From: Myxococcales bacterium
GTDB lineage: Bacteria > Myxococcota_A > UBA9042
Reading direction: 5' to 3'
NCBI GenBank assembly: GCA_009692465.1
Contig: SHZD01000036.1
Location: forward strand, 1 to 37,668
Length of the DNA: 37,668 bases
Shown here piece after piece: positions 7,245 to 16,289 of this stretch (the first letter of the stretch is position 1; every line of letters begins with the position of its first letter). The translations under genes were made by a program, and so were the position numbers. A model generated the notes under the pieces. The model saw only the letters and a program-made list of their open reading frames with translations. It was not told the origin of the DNA and ran no database searches.

Positions 7245-9692
7245 TCAGAAACTATTGCCGATCGTAAACTCGAACACCAGTGGTTGCTCGGTGCCCTTGG
7301 GCGCAATCGGCACTCCCCACTCAAAACGCAGCGGACCTACTGGCGAAAACCAGCGAATGCCCCAGCCTACGCTCATGCGCATCTTGGCCAGATCCACCGG
7401 CTCGCCCTCGCCAAAGGCGTTGCCGATGTCAAAGAACAGCAAGCCGCGCAGGTTGAGTGGCGCTTTGACGATCGGCACTTCAATTTCATTGTTGAGATAC
7501 AACTGCTTGATTCCGCCGATATTAAAGCCCGACATGGTCGAACCGGGATCCGAATTGGCCGGAATCGAAATCTGCGGCCCCAGCGAATTGCGTGAAAATC
7601 CGCGGATATTGAAGATTCCGCCGACAAAATAGCGCTCGAACAGCGGGACCGGTCGGCCCTTGGGGGCGACAATGGTGCCGCCGACCAGATTAAAACGGAG
7701 CACCCCTTCGAGCGGCAGCGGAATAAAGCGCCGCACCCGCATCGACAGCCGGGTGTACAAGTTGTCGCTGCCCAGAAAATCCGAAGCCCATTCGGCCGTC
7801 GTCGAGGCAAACCAGCCGGTGGTCGGAAACATGCGGTCATCGCGCGAATCGTAGGACAGGGTCATCTTGAGCGCCGAGGTCAAGCCGGCGGTGAATAGCG
7901 ACGCAATTGGCACATCCGTTCGTCCCGACAGGCCGCCAATCTTGCTGGTGACGATCTCGCCGGTGTAGCCCAAGTCGGCGTGGACCAGCGGAGTCAACCG
8001 GTAGCCCCACGAAATGCTGCCGCCGGTCGCAGTGCGCGAAAAGTCCGTGTACAATTGGTCAAAGCGGTACAAGTCCGTTGAAAACGTGACGTTGGAGTCC
8101 AAAAATGCCGGTTCCCAAAAACTAGCCTGAAAAATGGTGCGAATCGACGACAATTGCCCCTGCACACTCATGCGCTGACCGCGGCCCAAGAAGTTGTCTT
8201 TGGCAATTTGGACCGTGCCGATGAAATTATCGACACTTGAAAAGCCCATGCCGACTTGAAACGACCCGGTGGTGCGCTCTTTGAGCTCGATCACGACGTC
8301 GAGCACCTGCGGAATCGCAGTCGGCTTGGTCTTAATTTCGACCTTGTCAAAATAGCCAAGGCGCTGAACCATTCGCTGCGATTGCTGAATCTTTTCTTCG
8401 CTGTAGAGCTCGCCCTCCACAAACGTCAGCTCGCGCCGAATTACCTTGTCGCGAGTCGAAGTCCCACCGGCCAGCCCAATCTGGCCAAAAAAGCAGCGCT
8501 TGCCTTTTTGGACGTAGTAGGTCCAGTCCAGAATTTTCTTTTCCGTATCCGGGTTTGGACGATTTTCGACCGTGGCATGAGCGTAGCCCGCGTTCTTTTG
8601 GGCATCGCGCAACTTAGCGCCGTCTTGCTGGACCAACGCGTAGTTGAAGATTTGACCGGGCTTGAGCGCCAGCGTCGGCACCAGCTTGTCGGCCGGTTCG
8701 ACGCTGTCGCCCTCGACTGCCACCTTGCCGACGACAAATTGCGGGCCTTCGTGAATACGCAGGGTTATGGTGATGTACTTCATGTCCGCCGACAGACTGA
8801 CCAGCGGATCGTCGACCTTGGCCTGAATGTAGCCGCGCGTCAGGTACAGGTATTGAATGGTCTGGGTGTCCGTGTCTAGCGTTTCCGGCTTGAAATTGCC
8901 ACTTTTGCCCACGAGCGACGTCAGCTTGCCCTCCTCGGTGCGCAATACCGCTTTGATGTCCTCATCGGCAATGCCCTCATTGCCCAACAGCCGCACTTCG
9001 CGGACTTTGACCTCTGCGCGTTCCACCACGTTGAACACTACCCGCACCTGATTTTGCGGCATGACTTCAGTATGGTAGCTGACGTTGGCCAAGAAATAGC
9101 CTTCGTCGCGGTACAGGTCCTTGACCTTGGTGACATTGCTAGCGGCGTCTTGCGGCGAAAACAGATTGTTCAGGCGCAAATCCACCACTTTCATAATGCT
9201 TTCAGTGCTCTGACCGTCGTTGCCGCGAATCTCGATGACCGCAATCGATGGCCGTTCTAGCACCTGAAAGCGCAGTTCGACGCCAATCTCGCCCACCGTC
9301 CCTTTGCCATCCTTGGGCACCAAGCGCACTAGACCGGCGCGCACGTCGTCGAACAGGCCCATTGCCATCAGCCGCCGCACATCGTCGGCCACTTTGGCGG
9401 GCTCCAGACGCTCGCCGGCGCGGCTGCGCACCTGATTGCCTACGGTGGTGGTGTCCACCCGCTCCACGCCGCCCAATGTGACTTTGACGATCCGCAAAAT
9501 GACTACCGAAGATTCCTCTTTGATCGCTTCGACGTTGTCGTCGTCGCTGCTCTTGTCGGCTTTGGCCTTCTTGGCGGCATCGTCGCCACCGGACAAAGCG
9601 CCGCGGCCAAATAGACCGTCCGCCGTCGCCCAGCCGGGTGCCAAGCTCGCGGTCAATACCAGCAACAGCAAGCGGATCCAAAAACGCTTCAC
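7245..9692 (-). CDS. bamA: Outer membrane protein assembly factor BamA
   Basis: An 815-residue Omp85 protein, the central pore of the beta-barrel assembly machinery. A signal peptide (about 1-24) is followed by an unusual Lys/Asp-rich linker (about 35-58), then five POTRA-type repeats to about residue 420 and a C-terminal 16-strand barrel. The barrel has the loop-6 motif as NIRGFS (near residue 699, canonical VRGF/Y) and ends in Phe (TIGNSF), the usual outer-membrane beta-signal. The start codon overlaps the lolD stop by 4 nt (ATGA), so translation is coupled. It sits in a lysS-lolE-lolD-bamA operon, an arrangement that puts lipoprotein release and barrel insertion together. Confidence 0.96.
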   Translation of the reverse strand: MKRFWIRLLLLVLTASLAPGWATADGLFGRGALSGGDDAAKKAKADKSSDDDNVEAIKEESSVVILRIVKVTLGGVERVDTTTVGNQVRSRAGERLEPAKVADDVRRLMAMGLFDDVRAGLVRLVPKDGKGTVGEIGVELRFQVLERPSIAVIEIRGNDGQSTESIMKVVDLRLNNLFSPQDAASNVTKVKDLYRDEGYFLANVSYHTEVMPQNQVRVVFNVVERAEVKVREVRLLGNEGIADEDIKAVLRTEEGKLTSLVGKSGNFKPETLDTDTQTIQYLYLTRGYIQAKVDDPLVSLSADMKYITITLRIHEGPQFVVGKVAVEGDSVEPADKLVPTLALKPGQIFNYALVQQDGAKLRDAQKNAGYAHATVENRPNPDTEKKILDWTYYVQKGKRCFFGQIGLAGGTSTRDKVIRRELTFVEGELYSEEKIQQSQRMVQRLGYFDKVEIKTKPTAIPQVLDVVIELKERTTGSFQVGMGFSSVDNFIGTVQIAKDNFLGRGQRMSVQGQLSSIRTIFQASFWEPAFLDSNVTFSTDLYRFDQLYTDFSRTATGGSISWGYRLTPLVHADLGYTGEIVTSKIGGLSGRTDVPIASLFTAGLTSALKMTLSYDSRDDRMFPTTGWFASTTAEWASDFLGSDNLYTRLSMRVRRFIPLPLEGVLRFNLVGGTIVAPKGRPVPLFERYFVGGIFNIRGFSRNSLGPQISIPANSDPGSTMSGFNIGGIKQLYLNNEIEVPIVKAPLNLRGLLFFDIGNAFGEGEPVDLAKMRMSVGWGIRWFSPVGPLRFEWGVPIAPKGTEQPLVFEFTIGNSF

Positions 9693-10465
9693 GCTTCGGC
9701 CTCCGCGGCCGTGTTCAGCGGGCTTGCCACTTGTGCGTCTGCGGCCACCGGTAATGGGTCTGCGGACGGCAGATCGCCAGGCTCATCAGCGATGAACTGG
9801 CCGTCCTCCATTCGCACCACCTTGCGCATCCGGCGGGCAAGCTCTTGATTATGCGAAACAACCACAAAAGCCGTCCCCGTTTCCGCATTGAGTTGTTCCA
9901 TCAATGCGTGCATTTCTTCGGCGGTCTTGCCATCGAGGTTGCCGGTCGGCTCGTCTGCCAGCACGACTTGCGGTTGCATGACCAGCGCGCGCGCCAACGC
10001 CACTCGTTGCTGTTCGCCGCCAGACAGTTCGCCGGGATGGTGATCGAGGCGGTGGGCCAAACCGACGCGCTCTAGCAGCGAACACGCACGGTCTCGTGCC
10101 TCGCCATGGCGTTGCCGCGCAATCAGCGTCGGCATCAGCACATTCTCGTAGGCGGTCATTTCCGGAAGCAAGTGATGGAACTGAAACACGAAACCAATAA
10201 ATCGATTGCGAAACGCAGCAAGCTCGGCGTCGGGCAGGTGGTCGAGGCGCCGACCGGCGTAGCGAATTTCGCCGCGGCTAGGCTGGTCCAATGTGCCCAG
10301 CAGATGCAGCAGGGTCGATTTGCCGGAGCCCGAACGCCCGACGATGCCGACCATGTCGCCAGCATACAACGAAAAATCGATGCTCTTCAACACGTCGATG
10401 CGGCGGTTGCCCAATTCAAACCACTTGGCGACGCCGGTTGCGGCAATCAAAGCGATTTCAGCCAT
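9689..10465 (-). CDS. lolD: Lipoprotein-releasing ABC transporter ATPase LolD
   Basis: A 258-residue ABC ATPase of the LolD/MacB type. Visible motifs: Walker A GRSGSGKST, Q-loop region FVFQFHHLLPEMTAYENV (the FQFHHLLPEF-like signature typical of LolD), ABC signature LSGGEQQR, Walker B VVLADEPTG and switch His in VVVSHN. Residues from about 225 on form an Ala/Pro-rich tail not needed for the fold. The ATG at 10465 is inside the last codons of the lolE-type gene (8-nt overlap). With the permease it would power extraction of outer-membrane lipoproteins from the inner membrane. Confidence 0.95.
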   Translation of the reverse strand: MAEIALIAATGVAKWFELGNRRIDVLKSIDFSLYAGDMVGIVGRSGSGKSTLLHLLGTLDQPSRGEIRYAGRRLDHLPDAELAAFRNRFIGFVFQFHHLLPEMTAYENVLMPTLIARQRHGEARDRACSLLERVGLAHRLDHHPGELSGGEQQRVALARALVMQPQVVLADEPTGNLDGKTAEEMHALMEQLNAETGTAFVVVSHNQELARRMRKVVRMEDGQFIADEPGDLPSADPLPVAADAQVASPLNTAAEAEA

Positions 10466-12974
10466 GGCGCAGGCCCTCCAGCGGTTGCAGCCGCGCCGCA
10501 CCACGAGCGGGGAAAATGGTCGCAACTAGTGAAATTGCCATAGAAACGGCGATCACCGCGGCAATTTCGCCGGCATGCAACCGTACCGGCAGCGTGCGCA
10601 CATAGTAGGCCTCAGGAAGTTGAATCCCTAATACTTCTACAAGAGTACAGGTGCCAATGCCCAACACCAGCCCGGCAGTGGTGCCGATGACTCCGATTGC
10701 CCCGCCCATCTGCACAAACGCTGACTGCACAGCCCCAGCATGGGCGCCCATCGCTCGCAACATCGCGATACTGTCGTGTTTTTGCAGAATCACCATTGTC
10801 AAAGCGGACACGATCGAAAATGCGGCGACCAAGATAATCAGGCCCAGGACCAGAAAGATGACCAAGCGTTCAAAGGCCAGCGCCGAAAACAGCGACCGAT
10901 TGAGTTGGCGCCAATCGATAATTTGCAGCGCTTTGGCATCCGCAGCCATCGGCGGCGGCGTTTTGACCAGAACTTGGCGCACCTGCTCCAGCACCGCGTC
11001 GGGCGATTCCGGCTCAATCAGGCGCAGTTCCAGCACGTTGGCTTCACCGTCGAGGTTGAAATAGCGGGCGGCCTCATCGATCGCCATGTACGCCACTTTG
11101 GAATCCGCCTCGTACAAACCGGTTTCAAAAGTGCCGGCCAGCCGAAAAGTCCGCACCCGCGGGCGCATCCCGGTCGGTCCAATATCGCCGTCTGGGGTGA
11201 CGACTTCAATCTTATCACCGACTTCAGCCTGAAGGGTTCGAGCCAACTCGACACCGACCAGTAGGCCCGGCGGCACCGGGGCGTCGACGAGATCGCTATT
11301 CGCCGCAGCCAAATCATCGTCATCCCCGAGCAGACCGCGCATGCCCCCAATGTGGCCCGGTCGCTCGATTGCCGGCACCGGGCGGCGCGGCCCAATCGGT
11401 TCGCTGCCCAGATCTTGTTCAGGTTTTGTGGCCAGTTCCTGATCCGCAGCTGGCGGGCGCTGATTGGGGGCACCCCCAGTAGTTGGCAGTTTCTCGCCGT
11501 CGGAGCCCAGCAACAGCATCTTGGGCAGGTCTTGGTTGGTTTGGGGCGGCTGGGCGGCGCTGGGCCCCGGCGGCAGTTGGCCCAGCGCCCGCAACACCGC
11601 CTCATCATCGCTGGCTGGTTGGGCGGTTGTGGTGACAGAACCTGGTGATGCTGCGCCAGAATCGCGGGGCGAAGGTGTCGGCGGAATGTCGCTCGCCAAG
11701 CCGACCGGGCGCCGCTGCAAGGAGCGATCAGAGCCCAGACCGGTGGCGTTGCGCAGCAAGTCCAGCGAGCCGGTGCGCAAAGTCGCTTGCATGTCGCGGA
11801 CCACGGCGGGTTCTTCGGGATCGATGCCACGAATTCCAACAAAATTATGGACATTAAAGCTGGAGGATAGGATCGCATCGCCACGCACTTGAGGACTGAC
11901 CGCGGCGACCCCAGCCACCGCTCGCAACCGTTCGCTGAGCTGGTCGGCATTGCCAAACGCATTGGCGCGCCCCGGTGTCTCGATCAGCGCATGGGCGTTG
12001 GCGACCAGCATCTTGGTCCGCAGGTCGGCGGCAAAACCGCCCATCACCGACAACACCACGATCAGCGCCCAGGTGCCCGCAGCGACGCCAACGATGGACA
12101 CAAAAACTGGCACCGTCACTTTGTTTTGGCCCTGCACCGCCAAATAGAGGACCACGGCGGCCGCCGCAGCGCCCACCGATAGGATCGCCACAGCTGCGCC
12201 CAATGGTCCTAGGATCAAACGCACCGCGATGCCGGCGCCCAGGACCACCAACGCCATCGGCCCCAACCACCTGATGCGCGCCGCCAAACGGCGACTCTGG
12301 CCCACCGCGTCGCCGGCTTTGCCCAGCGCCAGCGCTCCGAACAAGGCCAACCCACTGAGCAACGCCAGCGGGTCAACCAGCGGCAGCAGTTGCGGATGGC
12401 GGCCGGCCCAGCCCGCACCCAACACCACCGCCAGCACGATCAGCGCCGTCAGCGTTTGCCGCAGCCTGACTTGAGGCAGGCCGGCGACGGTCAACAAAAG
12501 GCCGTGCAACGCCACGCCAGCGCAAGTGTTGCGCAACGCTAGCGTGGGCCAGTGCGCGCCTGCTTCTGCCGTTTGGGCCACCACTGCGCTACCCAGCGCA
12601 ACCCAGACTAGGCCGCCAACCAAACGGCGCGCAGACGCGGTTGGCGCGTCGGCCGAGGTGCCGCCCACTTGCGCCATCAAAGTCGCCCACACCCGCAGCG
12701 GCCACGGCAAAGTCTGGCGCGGCGCCCTCAAGAAAGCCCAGGCCACAAACGTACTTGGGACCTGTTGCAGCGGCCGCGACGCCCGCCACACCACCGCCAA
12801 TCCCAGCGCCGAAAACGCCGCCGCCACCGCGATCGCCGCCACAATGACGCCCAGCAACTGCACGACTAGCATCGCTTGAAAGGCCACTTGCTGGTCAGAC
12901 GAACGCACGGCCGCTTCGGGTAGGGCCGCGACCACGCCAACAAAAGCAAACAATTGCAAGCGATTGGCCAACAC
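10458..12974 (-). CDS. Enlarged LolC/LolE-type FtsX-family permease
   Basis: An 838-residue permease, about twice the usual LolC/E length of roughly 400. The conserved core starts near residue 288: a first helix ending in ALIVVLSVMGGF, a periplasmic domain, and three C-terminal helices including the FtsX-type segment ILVAAFSIVSALTM. Two regions are additional. Residues 1-285 contain about seven or eight hydrophobic segments with no LolE counterpart. Residues about 410-562 are a Pro/Ala/Asp-rich, low-complexity insertion in the periplasmic domain, just before PPGLLVGVELA. The start is a GTG; upstream choices are not excluded. It overlaps lolD by 8 nt and lies 33 bp after lysS. One permease with one ATPase suggests a homodimeric transporter. 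Confidence 0.88.
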   Translation of the reverse strand: MLANRLQLFAFVGVVAALPEAAVRSSDQQVAFQAMLVVQLLGVIVAAIAVAAAFSALGLAVVWRASRPLQQVPSTFVAWAFLRAPRQTLPWPLRVWATLMAQVGGTSADAPTASARRLVGGLVWVALGSAVVAQTAEAGAHWPTLALRNTCAGVALHGLLLTVAGLPQVRLRQTLTALIVLAVVLGAGWAGRHPQLLPLVDPLALLSGLALFGALALGKAGDAVGQSRRLAARIRWLGPMALVVLGAGIAVRLILGPLGAAVAILSVGAAAAAVVLYLAVQGQNKVTVPVFVSIVGVAAGTWALIVVLSVMGGFAADLRTKMLVANAHALIETPGRANAFGNADQLSERLRAVAGVAAVSPQVRGDAILSSSFNVHNFVGIRGIDPEEPAVVRDMQATLRTGSLDLLRNATGLGSDRSLQRRPVGLASDIPPTPSPRDSGAASPGSVTTTAQPASDDEAVLRALGQLPPGPSAAQPPQTNQDLPKMLLLGSDGEKLPTTGGAPNQRPPAADQELATKPEQDLGSEPIGPRRPVPAIERPGHIGGMRGLLGDDDDLAAANSDLVDAPVPPGLLVGVELARTLQAEVGDKIEVVTPDGDIGPTGMRPRVRTFRLAGTFETGLYEADSKVAYMAIDEAARYFNLDGEANVLELRLIEPESPDAVLEQVRQVLVKTPPPMAADAKALQIIDWRQLNRSLFSALAFERLVIFLVLGLIILVAAFSIVSALTMVILQKHDSIAMLRAMGAHAGAVQSAFVQMGGAIGVIGTTAGLVLGIGTCTLVEVLGIQLPEAYYVRTLPVRLHAGEIAAVIAVSMAISLVATIFPARGAARLQPLEGLRHG

Positions 12975-13007
12975 CGGTGGTTCTCTCGATCGAACGCTCA
13001 GGCTCGA

Positions 13008-14828
13008 CTAGTGCGGATCGGGTGAGTTGCCGGCGGCAACCGGCGGGATCGCAGCAGCGGTGTCCGCCATGGGCCCAGCCGTGCCCGTTTCTGGGCGTAG
13101 GTGGGGGAACAGGATCACTTCGCGAATCGACTCAGCACCGCTGAGCAGCATCACCAAGCGATCGATGCCGATGCCGCAGCCAGCCGCTGGTGGCATGCCG
13201 TACTCCAGCGCCCGCACGTAGTCGATGTCGAGATCCATGGTCTCTTCGTCGCCCTTGGCGCGCTGGTCCAGTTGCTGGGCAAACCGCTGGTACTGGTCCA
13301 CGGGGTCGTTCAACTCCGAAAATGCATTGCTGATTTCAATGCCACCGATGAACAACTCGAAGCGATCGACCACCGCGGGATTGGCGTCATTGCTGCGCGC
13401 CAAAGGGCTGGTTTCGGCAGGGTATTCCCACACAAAAGTCGGCGCGACCAGATGCGGTTCAGCCACGGCTTCAAACAACTCGACCTGGATCTTGCCCAAC
13501 GTTGCGTGGGCGTCGAGCTTGACCCCCAATTCAAGAGCCCGTTTTCGAAGACTTGTTTCATCATCGAGCGCCGCCTCGTCCAGCTGCGCCCATTGGCGCA
13601 GGCCATCGCGAATTCGCACTCGAGCATACGGCGCGGCCAGTTCAATCACCCGCGGCGAGCCGTCGGCGTTGCTGCCCCACGTCACCTGGGTTGCGCCGCA
13701 CACTTGCAGCGCCAACTGACTGATCAGCGTTTCGACTTCGTCCATCAAGTCGCGAAACGTCGCGTAAGCACGGTAGAATTCCAACATCGTGAATTCAGGA
13801 TTGTGGCGCTGCGACAGGCCCTCATTGCGAAAATTACGGTTGATTTCATAGACGCGCTCGATGCCGCCTACCACCAAACGCTTCAGATGCAATTCCGGCG
13901 CAATCCGCAGATACAAAGGCATATCCAAGGCATTGTGGTGGGTGCGAAACGGCCGCGCCGCCGCGCCACCTAGCGAGGTGTGCATCATCGGCGTTTCGAC
14001 TTCGACGTAATCCCGGTCATCCAAGAATTGGCGCACACCGCGCAACACTTGGCTGCGCTTGCGAAAAATCTCGCGGACGTCCTGATTCATGGTCAAGTCA
14101 ACGTAGCGCTGCCGCAACCGCGTTTCTTTGTCCGCCAGTCCATGAAACTTGTCCGGCAGCGGCCGCACCGACTTGGTCAAAATCCTCAACGCCGGGCCAG
14201 CCGGACTAGGCTTGAGCCACAAACTCTGCTCGCCGGTGCGGGTGCGAAACCACAGGCCTTGCCCACCGATGATGTCGCCGACGTCGCACAGCGGCCCGTC
14301 CCAGCTGGCTCCATCAGTGGTCTTGAACAGGCGATCGAAGGTCGCCGGGTCGTCGTCGCGGCTAAAATAAAACTGAAACGTCGGCGTTTGCGCATCGCGC
14401 GGCGGCAAGCCAATTTGCTCGCGCAGCACGTTCTCGTGGGCGCGCACTGCCGGCACTTCGGCGGCGCTGCGGTCCAGCACGCGCACAAATGCCACTTTGC
14501 CCTTGACGTTGATCGCCAGCGCTCGACCAGCCATGTGCACCCGCGGCGCCTGCACGCGCGGATGGTCGCTGGACTGCACTGAGCGGTCGTCGACCGCTGC
14601 ACCGAGCTCAGTAGCGACAAAAGACTGTAAATGCAACGGGTCGCTGGCAAACCAGCGCAACGCTTGCACCGCCGTGTGAGTGGGCGAAAAATCGTTGGCG
14701 TAGGGCGATTGGCCGGCGTCCCACAGGGCTTGCCTCTTGGACAAGCGCTGTATCATCAACGCATTGCGTTCCAAAGGGCTGCCGGCGATGGCGAGCGGAT
14801 CAATGTCGAAAACGTGAGCCATGGCCAT
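13008..14828 (-). CDS. lysS: Lysyl-tRNA synthetase, class II
   Basis: About 606 residues, against about 500 for typical LysS. Class II motifs are clear: [20 protein letters not shown] (motif 2) and [15 protein letters not shown] (motif 3). The OB-fold anticodon-binding domain at the N-terminus reads [21 protein letters not shown] and then [17 protein letters not shown], but extra sequence (around residues 80-105 and 130-190) makes this domain longer than usual. A short Ala/Pro-rich tail follows motif 3. Three ATGs are possible (14852, 14828, 14822); 14828 or 14822 is favoured because a GGA-containing stretch lies upstream. It charges tRNA-Lys. First gene of the lolE-lolD-bamA operon. Confidence 0.95.
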   Translation of the reverse strand: MAMAHVFDIDPLAIAGSPLERNALMIQRLSKRQALWDAGQSPYANDFSPTHTAVQALRWFASDPLHLQSFVATELGAAVDDRSVQSSDHPRVQAPRVHMAGRALAINVKGKVAFVRVLDRSAAEVPAVRAHENVLREQIGLPPRDAQTPTFQFYFSRDDDPATFDRLFKTTDGASWDGPLCDVGDIIGGQGLWFRTRTGEQSLWLKPSPAGPALRILTKSVRPLPDKFHGLADKETRLRQRYVDLTMNQDVREIFRKRSQVLRGVRQFLDDRDYVEVETPMMHTSLGGAAARPFRTHHNALDMPLYLRIAPELHLKRLVVGGIERVYEINRNFRNEGLSQRHNPEFTMLEFYRAYATFRDLMDEVETLISQLALQVCGATQVTWGSNADGSPRVIELAAPYARVRIRDGLRQWAQLDEAALDDETSLRKRALELGVKLDAHATLGKIQVELFEAVAEPHLVAPTFVWEYPAETSPLARSNDANPAVVDRFELFIGGIEISNAFSELNDPVDQYQRFAQQLDQRAKGDEETMDLDIDYVRALEYGMPPAAGCGIGIDRLVMLLSGAESIREVILFPHLRPETGTAGPMADTAAAIPPVAAGNSPDPH

Positions 14829-14974
14829 TCCAAATTCCGCCGCGACGAACATGACGCTAAGTCGGCGGAACGGGCCGGGCGGACGAAAACGCTTTGAATT
14901 CAGTGGTTTCTGCCAGAACGGCAGCCGATGCTAGAAACCTGACCGACTAAGGGCTCGCGAAAAAATAACTCAGT

Positions 14975-15222
14975 CGATCCGCGATTGGACCGGAGCGTCG
15001 AGTCGGCTTGCAAAGCCGCGAGTTAGCGACCCACCAAGCAAGCAATGGCCTGAGGTGCAAAATCGACTTGATTTTGCCCGGGCCCTAAGGCCGGCCCTCA
15101 AAAAATTCCCCAACAAACTGGAGCGGCGTGACGCCAACCCGCAGGCACGTGAATACATGCCGCACGCTCGCAACCCACGAAACAAGCAAGCAGACGCCGA
15201 GCAAATCCGATGTGGTCGGCTC
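14975..15222 (-). repeat. Dispersed element B, copy 2 (long)
   Basis: Read on the minus strand, it begins 20 bp after the end of tRNA-Pro with the same hairpin as copies 1 and 3 (GCCGACCACAT / ATTTGCTCGGC, complement of 15196-15220). It continues through TGCTTGTTTCGTGGG, GGCGTCACGCCGCTCC and GGGGAATTTTTTGAGGG. It ends in a block with TGCTTGCTTGGTGGGTCGC and CGCGGCTTTGCAAGCCG, which copy 3 also has. No plausible gene lies in it. The rest of the lysS-tRNA gap (14853-14974) holds no feature beyond a small CTGCC/GGCAG hairpin near 14915. Confidence 0.65.
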
Positions 15223-15241
15223 TGAGGAACTGCAACCCAAG

Positions 15242-15315
15242 TCGGGGCGACCGGATTTGAACCGACGACCACTAGTCCCCCAGACTAGTGCGCTACCAGG
15301 CTGCGCTACGCCCCG
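15242..15315 (-). tRNA. tRNA-Pro (anticodon GGG)
   Basis: A complete 74-nt cloverleaf on the minus strand. The acceptor arm CGGGGCG/CGCCCCG pairs perfectly. The D arm is GCGC/GCGC, the anticodon stem CTAGT/ACTAG has loop CTGGGGG (anticodon GGG, reading CCC/CCU proline codons), and the T arm has loop TTCAAAT. Discriminator base A. The 3' CCA is not encoded and would be added after transcription. The T stem includes two wobble pairs. Element B2 starts 20 bp downstream. Confidence 0.97.
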
Positions 15316-15323
15316 AGTTTCGC

Positions 15324-15343
15324 TTGGCTGGCGAGACAGCCAA
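15324..15343 (-). other. Hairpin in the tRNA-Pro leader
   Basis: A perfect 7-bp inverted repeat TTGGCTG / CAGCCAA with a 6-nt loop, lying between the predicted transcription start and the first base of tRNA-Pro. It could mark a processing site for 5' leader removal, or be chance. Confidence 0.45.
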
Positions 15344-15353
15344 ACGGGGCAGT

Positions 15354-15382
15354 AGTTTACGCCCAACAGTGTATTTCAGCAA
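15354..15382 (-). promoter_or_regulatory. Sigma-70-type promoter for tRNA-Pro
   Basis: On the minus strand, TTGCTG (15377-15382) and TAAACT (15354-15359) are separated by exactly 17 bp, with expected initiation near 15347, about 30 nt before the tRNA. It sits just beyond the stop codon of the OmpA-like gene, so the tRNA can be transcribed independently of that operon. Confidence 0.6.
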
Positions 15383-15385
15383 CGC

Positions 15386-16276
15386 CTATAAGCCCAAACG
15401 GAATAGTTCACCCAAATCGGGCATCAGCAGAAACTCGACGCGGCGATTGCGGGCGCGGTTGGCATCGCTATCGTTGGCAACCACTGGCAAATACGGGCCA
15501 AATCCAGCCGCCGACAGATTACCAGCTGGCACCCCGAGGCTAGTCATTTCGGTCAGCACCGCCAAGGCGCGATCGGCAGACAACCGCCAGTTGACCGCAT
15601 CGGTGCCCGAGGTGTCGGTGTGGCCAGCCACCTGAAAACGCCGATCCGACAACGACTTGAGCGCATCGGCAATGTCGCTGAGCACCGGTCGCGCCGCCGC
15701 CTTGACCTCGGCTTTGCCCAGGTCAAACAAGATGTCGGAAGCTACTTCAATGACCAAAAACCCATTACGCTCGCGAATGCGCAGCTTGCCCGCAGCCACC
15801 AGATCTTTGAGGCGATTTTGGACCTTGCGCACGCCGTCTTGAATGCGCGCCAACGACTCGGCCAAGGCCTTGCTTTCGCGGAGTAACCGATCGCGATCGG
15901 CCTGTGCCGCTTTGAGCTCGGCCGCTGAGCGCCTGCCATCGTCCTCGAGCTTGGCCTTGGACAACTGACAATTAATCAAATCTTTTGCGCAGTTACCGCC
16001 GCGATTGGCGCACTGATCCAAGATTTCTTTGGTCTTCTTCAGGTCGTCGCCGCACAAGGTTTGATCGCGAACGGCGGTTTGCAGCGAATCCTTGCACTTG
16101 GCGGTGTCGGCTTGGCAGACGGTCAGTTGATCGCCAAGCGTGTGTTTTTGGCCCTCTAACGCGTCTTGTTGCTGGCGCATGCCGGCCATATCGCGCTGGT
16201 AGGCTTCGCGGCTGACCGCCCATTGGCAGCCAACACTACAAGATAACAACAGAACTCCAAGTACCAAACGTGCCAT
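15386..16276 (-). CDS. OmpA-family peptidoglycan-binding lipoprotein with coiled coil
   Basis: A 296-residue protein with a lipoprotein signal (lipobox SVGC) and a long, charged helical region (about residues 25-165) likely to form a coiled coil, containing several Cys residues. The C-terminal OmpA/MotB-like domain carries FDLGKAEVKAAARPVL, the peptidoglycan-binding core VAGHTDTSGTD, and RARNRRVEFLL. The ATG at 16276 has a GAGGAG site at good spacing; sequence upstream in frame belongs to ubiB. It would tether the outer membrane to peptidoglycan. It lies 13 bp after ubiB, so it is probably the last gene of the phasin-like/ubiB operon. Confidence 0.9.
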   Translation of the reverse strand: MARLVLGVLLLSCSVGCQWAVSREAYQRDMAGMRQQQDALEGQKHTLGDQLTVCQADTAKCKDSLQTAVRDQTLCGDDLKKTKEILDQCANRGGNCAKDLINCQLSKAKLEDDGRRSAAELKAAQADRDRLLRESKALAESLARIQDGVRKVQNRLKDLVAAGKLRIRERNGFLVIEVASDILFDLGKAEVKAAARPVLSDIADALKSLSDRRFQVAGHTDTSGTDAVNWRLSADRALAVLTEMTSLGVPAGNLSAAGFGPYLPVVANDSDANRARNRRVEFLLMPDLGELFRLGL

Positions 16277-16289
16277 CGACCGATCTCCT

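Noticed and set aside
10651..12879. Plus-strand ORFs opposite the lolE-type gene
   Set aside because: They mirror the GC-rich third positions of the real gene and lack protein-like motifs.
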